Positions 23,654 to 27,468 of a stretch of DNA of 27,468 nucleotides are shown piece by piece. Position numbers and translations under genes: made by a program. Below the pieces are notes generated by a model. It saw only the letters and a list, made by a program, of their open reading frames with translations. It made no database searches and had not been told where the DNA came from. Origin of the DNA: Plakobranchus ocellatus. Taxonomy: Eukaryota > Mollusca > Gastropoda > Plakobranchidae. Location: the NCBI GenBank assembly GCA_019648995.1, contig BLXT01000975.1, positions 2,368,420 to 2,395,887 on the forward strand. The letters are read 5' to 3'. Numbering within the stretch: position 1 is the stretch's first letter; each line of letters begins with the position of its first letter.

Positions 23654-23840
23654 TTACATTACTTGATGCAAGTTTAATGTAATGCAAGAAAATTCGCAAA
23701 ATTCGGCAAAGAAGAAAAAAATCCAATAATTCACAATATGAACAAATAGAATTTATAACATTTATTATTGAGTAGGCTATGCATTTACCGGCATTCAGGG
23801 CGAGACTAGGTGCGTAAAGAACCAATGCCATGTAGAGCAT
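3879..23840 (-). CDS. SLC5A8-like: Sodium-coupled monocarboxylate transporter-like gene (SLC5 family), 13 exons, 5' end missing
   Basis: Family role: Na+-driven plasma-membrane uptake of small organic anions or iodide. Thirteen minus-strand exons (23789-23840, 22649-22716, 21488-21642, 19860-20000, 19434-19563, 18858-18946, 17469-17584, 16191-16258, 15774-15860, 13678-13862, 5285-5385, 4449-4573, 3879-4073) total 1512 nt and stay in frame across every GT-AG junction, ending in TGA. The product is 503 residues; vertebrate SLC5A8 is about 610, so roughly the first 130 residues are absent. Landmarks in order: [67 protein letters not shown], sequons NIT and NQT, then a hydrophilic tail. Order and spacing match SLC5A8/SLC5A12/SLC5A5; the exact orthologue and substrate cannot be decided. 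No frameshift or internal stop is seen, so the gene looks functional. A retrotransposon (24298-27468) lies just upstream in the same orientation. Confidence 0.93.
4449..4573 (-). CDS. SLC5A8-like: SLC5 transporter exon L (start of cytoplasmic tail)
   Basis: 125 nt from TTTTCAG|GCC to GGG|GTGAGT. It encodes [20 protein letters not shown] and a basic stretch [16 protein letters not shown]. The TGxxKxxDPR start matches the cytoplasmic tail of SLC5A8-type proteins. It ends in phase 0. Confidence 0.88.
5285..5385 (-). CDS. SLC5A8-like: SLC5 transporter exon K (last membrane helix)
   Basis: 101 nt from CTTTAG|GTCACC to ACAG|GTATTT. It encodes [20 protein letters not shown] and then [13 protein letters not shown], matching the family's YSLSYLYFSTVGTL...GILVSLSTG end of the last helix. 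It lies 8.3 kb from exon J, but phase and sequence fit exactly. Confidence 0.92.
6123..6304. repeat. 11-bp target-site duplications around SINE copy 1
   Basis: ACTTAAGTACA occurs at 6123-6133 and 6294-6304, identical at every base. The bases outside differ (T before the left copy, A before the right), which fixes the duplication length. Confidence 0.93.
6134..6293 (+). mobile_element. tRNA-derived SINE, copy 1, with target-site duplication
   Basis: About 160 bp. The head is tRNA-like: A box TGGCAAAGTGG at 6145-6155, B box GGTTCGAGCCC at 6199-6209, and GGCG near the start able to pair with CGCC after the B box, as in an acceptor stem. The rest is a non-tRNA tail ending AAACCAAACC with no poly-A. 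Perfect 11-bp direct repeats ACTTAAGTACA flank it at 6123-6133 and 6294-6304, the footprint of target-primed reverse transcription. Both pol III boxes are intact. The tail at 6247-6280 resembles the 3' end of the minus-strand LINE at 24388-24423. Confidence 0.93.
7391..7427. repeat. (GT)n microsatellite
   Basis: Ten GT units, then an interrupted GT-rich continuation. Confidence 0.95.
8271..8754 (+). pseudogene. Reverse transcriptase catalytic portion, frame-broken near 8470
   Basis: Two open pieces, 8271-8486 and 8440-8754, in different frames together cover the palm domain. The join falls within the expected FNLYSE motif, which is split by extra AT-rich bases containing stops. The second piece holds YADD and [11 protein letters not shown]. 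It is non-functional as it stands. Confidence 0.85.
9022..9339 (+). pseudogene. C-terminal portion of the RTE-like polyprotein
   Basis: An open stretch including [40 protein letters not shown] and [17 protein letters not shown] before TGA. This is the characteristic end of a widespread invertebrate non-LTR family. The first residues (after a TGA near 9034) correspond to the RRMMRI segment of intact copies. The final 20 or so codons are the part that is tandemly repeated downstream. Confidence 0.8.
9274..9896 (+). repeat. Four-copy tandem array of the LINE 3' end, 156-bp unit
   Basis: Units start at 9274, 9430, 9586 and 9741; the first three are 156, 156 and 155 bp. Each begins TTARCTGAGAATARGTTTGA and runs through the last coding codons, the TGA/TAA stop and the 3' UTR. 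The fourth decays after about 9890. Copies differ by few substitutions, so the array is fairly young or homogenised. Only the first unit joins the rest of the reverse transcriptase. Confidence 0.95.
9358..9416 (+). other. Bipartite inverted repeat (hairpin) in the LINE 3' UTR
   Basis: CCTGCGGGCA (9374-9383) pairs perfectly with TGCCCGCAGG (9402-9411) across an 18-nt loop. An outer helix GTTGA (9358-9362) / TCAAC (9412-9416) extends it with a one-sided bulge of 11 nt. The same structure recurs in the second unit and is weakened in units three and four. Confidence 0.85.
10577..10872. mobile_element. Foldback/MITE-like element with long terminal inverted repeats
   Basis: The ends are inverted: CCGGTGTAGCACGC at 10577-10590 and its complement at 10859-10872. 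The inversion continues about 90-100 bp inward on both arms, including AATGACTCT, GACTCTAGAGTC and GGCGGCCGCCAGAAACACTC. Inside, two palindromes alternate: GGCGGCCGCC (10630, 10662, 10694, 10726, 10809) and ACTCTAGAGT or a variant. There is no coding sequence, as in a non-autonomous element. CCGG at each tip could be either the inverted-repeat end or a 4-bp target duplication, because it is its own complement. No longer target duplication is seen, and its autonomous partner is unknown. Confidence 0.85.
10613..10735. repeat. 32-bp period array of alternating palindromes inside the foldback element
   Basis: Centres fall at 10618.5, 10634.5, 10650.5, 10666.5, 10682.5, 10698.5, 10714.5 and 10730.5, a constant 16-bp step. 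Odd members are CTCTAGAG-type (the 10714.5 one is degraded to CTTAACAG); even members are GGCGGCCGCC. Confidence 0.93.
13146..13290. repeat. Compound (ACT)n-(GCT)n triplet repeat
   Basis: A long TAC/ACT run to about 13220, then mixed GCTACT, then GCT units near 13266-13282 ending in GCGGCC. It lies within an SLC5 intron, about 0.4 kb from exon J. Apparent reading frames of poly-Tyr, poly-Thr or poly-Ser are artefacts of the repeat. Confidence 0.95.
13678..13862 (-). CDS. SLC5A8-like: SLC5 transporter exon J (helix plus glycosylated loop)
   Basis: 185 nt from CTTTAG|GGTGCT to AC|GTAAGA. It begins [20 protein letters not shown], a membrane helix. An extracellular loop follows with cysteines in CISNCNIT and sequons NIT and NQT, where SLC5A8 and NIS also carry N-glycosylation sites. 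This exon borders the 8.3-kb intron. Confidence 0.93.
13863..15773 (-). other. SLC5 intron between exons I and J
   Basis: No gene seen. It holds the (CT)n tract listed separately and short ATT repeats near 14223-14238. Confidence 0.8.
14391..14566. repeat. (CT)n polypyrimidine tract
   Basis: About 175 bp, nearly all pyrimidine on the plus strand, with long perfect CT runs at both ends and a C/T-mixed centre interrupted near 14493-14515. Confidence 0.96.
15774..15860 (-). CDS. SLC5A8-like: SLC5 transporter exon I
   Basis: 87 nt, 29 whole codons, from CATAG|GCTGCC to ATT|GTAAGC. It encodes [20 protein letters not shown] and then MFFPWANSI. The GMxGGPLxGLFxLG motif is strongly conserved in the branch. 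Confidence 0.96.
16191..16258 (-). CDS. SLC5A8-like: SLC5 transporter exon H
   Basis: 68 nt from AAACAG|CTATG to ACAG|GTAAAA. It encodes [20 protein letters not shown] plus LQ, a transmembrane helix matching VVYGALCIGMAALASLMGALLQ-type sequences. A TAA stop lies just upstream in the same frame, so this acceptor is well constrained. Confidence 0.92.
17469..17584 (-). CDS. SLC5A8-like: SLC5 transporter exon G (sodium-site helix)
   Basis: 116 nt from TTTACAG|TACC to CTTG|GTATGA. With the carried-over AG it begins [18 protein letters not shown], the counterpart of STVSSSINALAAVTVEDL. In the sodium/iodide symporter the equivalent Ser-Thr helps bind Na+. An earlier candidate donor (AG|GTTGAT near 17489) breaks the frame to the next exon; the chosen one gives ISQ as in relatives. 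Confidence 0.94.
18858..18946 (-). CDS. SLC5A8-like: SLC5 transporter exon F
   Basis: 89 nt from CATTCCAG|CTC to CTCAG|GTATTT. It encodes [20 protein letters not shown], then VAGLFSGAL, matching the family's LMPYLVLDIL...GLPGLFVA...SG stretch. It ends with two bases (AG) of the first residue of the sodium-site Ser-Thr pair. Confidence 0.94.
19434..19563 (-). CDS. SLC5A8-like: SLC5 transporter exon E
   Basis: 130 nt from TTCAG|CGCTATG to CAG|GTAAAC. It encodes a membrane segment ([20 protein letters not shown]) followed by [16 protein letters not shown]. The CDPxxAKxV motif and following Asp-x-x-Gln are typical of SLC5A8-like proteins at the start of an extracellular loop. It ends in phase 0. 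Confidence 0.93.
19860..20000 (-). CDS. SLC5A8-like: SLC5 transporter exon D
   Basis: 141 nt. Two tandem TTTCAG acceptors lie here; the upstream one keeps the frame. It encodes [12 protein letters not shown], then [16 protein letters not shown], matching the conserved FTWxSxYGxNQxQVQR. The donor is AT|GTGGGT. The nearby G|GTATTC is rejected because only the first gives an in-frame Ile junction and family alignment. Confidence 0.94.
21488..21642 (-). CDS. SLC5A8-like: SLC5 transporter exon C
   Basis: 155 nt from GGTAG|GGAGG to GA|GTAAGG. It begins [20 protein letters not shown], the most recognisable signature of the SMCT/NIS branch (GGxKAVxWTDxFQ), then a membrane helix and the loop [17 protein letters not shown]. 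Two bases (GA) carry over and become Asp with the next exon. Confidence 0.96.
22141..22273. repeat. (TG)n then (TCTA)n microsatellites
   Basis: TG-rich sequence at about 22148-22182 is followed by TCTA/ATCT units from about 22218 to 22270. The block directly abuts SINE copy 2. Confidence 0.95.
22276..22429 (+). mobile_element. tRNA-derived SINE, copy 2 (diverged)
   Basis: Same family as 6134-6293. Shared blocks include GGGGCGTCGGT, CAGATCTGCAG, CTGGCGCCCTGGCCTGA and the end AAACCAAACC. The A box has lost two bases (GGTAGCAGTGG) and the B box is decayed (CGTTAAAGCCC), so it is unlikely to be transcribed by pol III. No clear target-site duplication is seen, as both flanks are simple repeats. 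The tail at 22383-22416 is a diverged version of the LINE-like tail. It lies in the intron between exons B and C. Confidence 0.9.
22436..22466. repeat. (TA)n tract after SINE copy 2
   Basis: TA-rich sequence begins a few bases past the SINE end. It may be the former target or 3'-tail-derived sequence. Confidence 0.85.
22649..22716 (-). CDS. SLC5A8-like: SLC5 transporter exon B
   Basis: 68 nt between a GCAG acceptor and CTG|GTAAGT. It encodes [16 protein letters not shown] and TIYTAL, a transmembrane segment matching the family pattern TGxxLWGxxxxxGxVCTxYxxL. It ends in phase 0, so the conserved GG of the next exon follows directly. Confidence 0.92.
23618..23650. repeat. (AC)n microsatellite
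   Basis: About 16 AC units next to a GCGCTCGCGC-type stretch. It lies in the intron between exons A and B. Confidence 0.97.
23789..23840 (-). CDS. SLC5A8-like: SLC5 transporter exon A (first visible exon)
   Basis: 52 nt after a pyrimidine-rich TTTTTTAG acceptor, ending G|GTAAAT. It encodes the membrane segment [17 protein letters not shown], matching the family stretch around IVIYAPALALN. The ATG at the exon start is probably an internal Met, because about 130 residues precede this point in relatives. It ends one base into a codon, completed as Val by the next exon. Confidence 0.88.
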
Positions 23841-24296
23841 CTAAAAAAGAAAAAAAAAAAAAGAAGCATTGATAAAACGTTTGAATCCTCGCAAAGCATC
23901 TTTTTGATAAGTTTGAAATGTACTACAAAGAAACCTTAAACATTTCTTCGTGTGACAATCACTTTTAAACAAAAGAGTCGTAATTCATTTTTCAATTTAT
24001 AGTATTTATACTTCATTTTAATAGATTGCTTCGTAATTCAATTTTAAAAGAATATTCAAGTTACTTGTTACGATCCTGATACATTTTAAAAAGACTGAAA
24101 AAATTACACAACTATTTTGGTGGGTTTCATTGCATTGTTAAATAGCTGGAGGAGGAAATGCTACAGTAAGAGAAGTACCCTTTTCATTATTAGCAAACAG
24201 TACTACCAGCAAAAAAAAAAAGGCAGCAGTAGAATTTGAAGAAATAATAACTACTAATGCTGCTACTACTACTACTGGAGTGGATTTAATACCTAC

Positions 24297-24297
<1 letters not shown>
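23841..24297. other. Region upstream of exon A with no exon seen
   Basis: Probable intron. I looked for the preceding SLC5 exon (family motif around FLPVFYKLxxTSxYEYLExRF) on the minus strand and did not find it. Confidence 0.55.

Positions 24298-24377
<80 letters not shown>
24298..24377 (-). repeat. (ACT)n 3' tail of the LINE
   Basis: About 26 units, TAG on the plus strand, directly following the LINE end (…ATACCAATAATCAATC on the minus strand). I-type elements typically end in short tandem repeats rather than poly-A. It may have expanded as a microsatellite since insertion. Confidence 0.88.
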
Positions 24378-24553
24378 ATTGATTATTGGTATACCCAGTC
24401 CACCATTAAGCGGTGATCTCAGGGTTTCTGTTCACTCAGTCTCTCTCTTAGGCTTCCGTCAGATGCTCAAGCAAATTCAAACAAAGATAGAAAACCATTA
24501 AAAATCCAACAGAGTATATGAAGAAAAACTTTGAAAGAAATCTGTACAAAGCC

Positions 24554-25136
24554 TCAGATATTTTCATAGAGGTCCTTTAAGTAACCCACTATGCAAGAGG
24601 GATTGACCTCTCGGAAAAGTCTGTACAGATCAGCATCCCAATTTTTTTGCCAGACGGAGTGGATGTAAGCGTTTATATTCGGTTTTAAATCGGACCAGCA
24701 AATGAGTTTTCCCGAGCATGATGCTCTATTTAGCGCCGCTTTTGCGAGATTGTCCACATTTGCATTCCATTGGATGCCTACGTGAGCAGGAATGCAGACA
24801 AAAGAGATGTGAACATTGGGTGGGAATTTTTGGATTAAATTGTACAGGCGCCTGATGTCTATTACTTTGAAATTTTTGCTTTGGATAGCCTGTAAGGCTG
24901 ACAAGCTGTCACTGTAGATAACAAAGTTTTTGTGATATTTAGTGAGTTTTTTTAATTTCTGTGAGCTCGAAGGCTATTCCCTTTAGCTCAACACTGAAAA
25001 CAGATGCCCCGTCTCTCAAGCGAGTTGCCTTCGAGCGGTCTGGGTTTTCCGGGAAATAGGCTGCGGCCGCAACCTTTTCCTCCAGTTTAGAGCCGTCAGT
25101 AAAAACAGCATAATGGTTTGAAAATTTTTTTTTCAT
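24554..25136 (-). pseudogene. LINE RNase H domain, split by a frameshift
   Basis: The first half (24939-25136) has NHYAVFTDGSKLEEK and VFSVELKGIAFELTEIKK; the second (24554-24935) has YSDSLSALQAIQSKN and CIPAHVGIQWNANVDNLAK. The RNase H acidic residues are all visible: Asp in TDGS, Glu in VELK, Asp in SDSL and Asp in VDNLAK. The halves are in different frames because of an indel in an A-rich run near 24945-24957. It ends with FREVNPSCIVGYLKDLYENI and TGA. Confidence 0.9.
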
Positions 25137-25221
25137 TCTAAAGGATTCTTTTTTATAAGCAACTTCACAGGTATTTTTTTTTTTTCGTTAGAGAAATATT
25201 AACGTTAACCGTGTGCTTCTC

Positions 25222-26421
25222 TCAAAGTGGGGGGCACTGGACATGTAAGTTATCAATAGTATTTAGGTTAATTTTAGCATTCTTAATATGCTCAAAAGTA
25301 CTGGCGACAAGATTGGGTTCTGACTTTGTATAAGCAGAAAAATCAGACAATAAAGCTTCAAATACAACGTCATGGCATGGATTACCAGGCAATGATTTTA
25401 ATTTTAATACATAATTACAAGCTAACTTGATGTGCCGATGCTCGAGAGAGGGCTCCCCAGCCTCGGCGTACAAGCTTTTAATCGGTGACGTTCTGAAGGC
25501 CCCGAGGGCAATACGAAGGCCCTGATGATGTATAGGGTCCAGGGCCTTCAGAATGTTTTTTTTCGCCGAACCAAATACTACGCTTCCGTAGTCCAACTTG
25601 GACCGGACTAGGGTGCGGTAAAGCTTAAGAAGGGTAGCTCTATCCGCACCCCAGTTCGTATGGCCCACGATGCGCAATAAATTTAATATTTTTAAGCACT
25701 TTTTCTTTAAGTATTTCACATGACTACTAAAAGTAAGCTTCGAGTCGAAGACGACTCCTAAAAGCTTGGCCTCACCCTTCACCCAGATCGGCTGACCGTC
25801 CAGATGAAGGGCGGGCTGAGTGTAAATTCTTTGTCTTTCTCTGTAGAAATGGACACAGGTGGTCTTTGAAACCGAAAACCTGAAACCGTTCTCGGAGACC
25901 CACTTTTGAACATTGTTTATACATAACTGAATGGTGCGCTCAAGATGCTGCAGGTGTTTACCCTCAGCGTAGATGGCAAAATCATCAACAAATAAATAGG
26001 CATTTACATGTTTAGATACAGAATTAATAATATTATTTATTTTTAAATTAAAAAGCATGGAGGATAGAATACTGCCTTGGGGAACACCGTTTTCCTGGTG
26101 GTAAGAAGAAGAAAACGTGTTCTCCGCTTTAACTTTATAATGGCGGTCTTTAAGAAAATTTGAAATGAAAATGGGCAATCTGCCCCTGAAATCAAGGTCG
26201 AAAAGATCTTTTAAAATACCATACCTCCATGAAGTATCATAGGCTTTTTCTAGATCGAAAAAAACCACCAGAACTTGCTTTTTTTCTGGCGAAAGCCCTT
26301 TTGATAAAGGTTTCCAGTCTGACCAAGTGGTCCAATGTGCTATGGTCCTTCCTGAAACCGCACTGTACCTTTGACAGCAGGTTTCTGGACTCAAGCACAT
26401 GGACCAGCGGTCATTCACCAT
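25222..26421 (-). pseudogene. LINE reverse transcriptase palm and thumb, long open piece
   Basis: 399 codons open. It contains FFDLEKAYDTSWRYGIL (catalytic Asp), NGVPQGSILSSMLFNL, then FVDDFAIYAEG with the catalytic Asp pair at 25981-25986, and WVSENGFRFSVSKT, KLLGVVFDSKLTF and WGADRATLLKLYRTLVRSKL downstream. The first 45 or so residues are out of frame between two compensating shifts (about 26400 and 26285, the latter at a poly-A run on this strand). It ends at a TGA that looks like a CGA codon hit by a C-to-T change. Confidence 0.9.
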
Positions 26422-26469
26422 CCGCTCGAGAATCAGAAGGATCCTTCCCGGGTTTTGGAATTGGAACCA

Positions 26470-27225
26470 CCGAAGCCTCTAAGATGGGGGGATGTCCTCG
26501 GTGGTCCAAATGTTATTAAAGAGTTTAAGAAGAGTATGCAGGCAGGATTCAGGAAGGTGCCTCAGGAACTGATAGTAAACACCATCAGGACCTGCGGCAG
26601 GCTCGTTAGATTTATTAACTGAATTTTTAAGTTCCACCATGATAAAAGGATTATTATACGGTTCATTATTTTCAGATGAAAAATTTAAATTTTGTTTTTC
26701 AGCTCTTTGTTTGGTTTGTTGGAAATTTTTAGAATAACTTTTTGAGCTGGAGTTTTTTGAAAAGGTTTCAGCCAGATAATCAGCATGATCTTTAGGGTCT
26801 GAAATGATCTGGCCGTCTTTTTTAAGATGGCAAGAAGGGGCAAAATTTTTGCCTTTAGTTTTTCTTATTTTTTTCCAAACAGTTTTAGAGGAAGTACTTG
26901 AATTTAAAGAGGATACATATTATGTCTTCGAAGACTGTTTCTTAAAATTTTTAACTATAAATTTAGCTTTGGCTTTTTGCTTTTTGAAATTTATGAAATT
27001 TTCAAAAGAAGGCGCTTTATACTTCCTTTGAGCCTTTTTCCTTTCCTGAAGAGCCTGCTTACATTCCTGAGTAAACCAGGGCACACGGGTTTTATTTTTC
27101 GTCCCCTTATGAAAGGGTATGGACGACCTGGCCGCATCGAGCAGCTTTGAAGTAAACTGTTCGATGTCGGCCACAGAGTCGTCCAAAGACAGTTTCCATA
27201 GGTCTCCGAAACGGTTCCAATCGGC
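26470..27225 (-). pseudogene. LINE linker and N-terminal reverse transcriptase portion
   Basis: It includes ADIEQFTSKLLDAARSSIPF, a Lys-rich stretch, WKKIRKTKGKNFAP, KSNEPAAGPDGVYYQFLRHL and ASVVPIPKPGKDPSD. GPDGV and PIPKPGKD are standard markers at the start of non-LTR reverse transcriptases. The frame is interrupted by a stop near 26919-26921. The expected NYRPISLT motif after PGKDPSD is absent. Confidence 0.82.
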
Positions 27226-27241
27226 TTTTTAAAAATTAAAA

Positions 27242-27439
27242 CTAGCATTTACATTGCTGCCAAAATTCGAGGACAACGTTAAAAAATATTGGAAAGTGTT
27301 CGCTGCCGCACAGATCACTGTGGGCAGCCCAGGGACATTCGGCGGCAATGGAGGGTGAAGCCACTGCCAAATCAATCGCTGAGGTCGAATGATAAGCCGA
27401 ATGAACAAAAGTTTGCTCTCCAGAATTACGAATGATCAA
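27242..27439 (-). pseudogene. LINE endonuclease, C-terminal fragment
   Basis: The frame reads STSAIDLAVASPSIA, then HSDLCGSEHFPIFF. This is the end of an exonuclease-endonuclease-phosphatase-type domain, where SDHFPI is usual and the Asp-His pair is catalytic; this copy has Glu in place of Asp. The frame is lost into the following linker through indels near 27230-27250. Confidence 0.85.
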
Positions 27440-27468
27440 GTCATTTTCAGCAGTGAACTCCTCGAGCA

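Larger units (their letters stand above)
24298..27468 (-). mobile_element. I/Nimb-like non-LTR retrotransposon with RNase H, 5' end outside window
   Basis: Minus-strand order from the right edge: C-terminus of an apurinic-type endonuclease (27242-27439), linker and reverse transcriptase (about 25222-27230), RNase H (about 24700-25136), 3' UTR and a triplet tail (24298-24377). Endonuclease then reverse transcriptase then RNase H is the arrangement of I, Nimb, Loa and related clades. The gene is dead in this copy: frame changes near 27230, 26400, 26285, 25180 and 24950, an in-frame TGA near 25219, and a deletion in the reverse transcriptase near 26430. It lies in the same orientation as the SLC5 gene, probably in an upstream intron if the missing first exons are further right. 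The RNA-binding first ORF would lie outside the window. Confidence 0.9.

Noticed and set aside
26229..26622. Plus-strand open frames opposite the LINE reverse transcriptase.
   Set aside because: Antisense shadows of the minus-strand reverse transcriptase, which carries the recognisable motifs.

Overview
The window looks like nuclear DNA from an animal. It is AT-rich and rich in microsatellites. It holds one spliced gene with GT-AG introns, two kinds of non-LTR retrotransposon, a tRNA-derived SINE present twice, and a long-armed inverted-repeat element. Nothing suggests a prokaryote or organelle. An invertebrate is likely, perhaps a mollusc or another lophotrochozoan, judging by the retrotransposon types and the invertebrate-like SLC5 gene. 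That placement is inference, and the species cannot be named from the sequence.

The only gene I can follow exon by exon is on the minus strand, from 23840 down to 3879. It is a sodium-coupled monocarboxylate transporter-like member of the SLC5 family (SLC5A8/SLC5A12/SLC5A5 branch). Thirteen exons join in frame through GT-AG junctions into 503 codons plus a TGA stop. They cover the family fold from about transmembrane helix 4 to the cytoplasmic C-terminus. The exons for the first roughly 130 residues are not visible and should lie to the right of 23840, probably outside the window. Most of the remaining sequence is intron; the largest intron (5386-13677) is 8.3 kb and full of mobile DNA.

Layout: 1-3150 has no supportable gene. 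3155-3323 is a decayed reverse transcriptase remnant. 3879-5385 holds the last three exons. 5386-13677 is the large intron, with a SINE flanked by an 11-bp target-site duplication (6134-6293), a 5'-truncated reverse-transcriptase element (about 8271-9429) whose 3' end is tandemly repeated four times (9274-9896), and a 296-bp foldback element built from alternating palindromes (10577-10872). 13678-23840 holds the other ten exons, long simple repeats and a second, older SINE (22276-22429). 24298-27468 is a minus-strand retrotransposon of the RNase H-bearing I/Nimb/Jockey-like type, running off the right edge and disabled by frameshifts, a deletion and stops.

The best hunting results are three. 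First, the SINEs share their 3' ends with the RNase H-type LINE in the same window, which points to a LINE/SINE mobilisation pair. Second, the foldback element has two different palindromes alternating on an exact 16-bp lattice. Third, the other LINE's 3' end, including the end of its coding region and a bipartite hairpin, has become a 156-bp tandem array. The transporter itself keeps the family's Ser-Thr sodium-site pair, two N-glycosylation sequons in the expected loop and a C-terminal PDZ-type motif.
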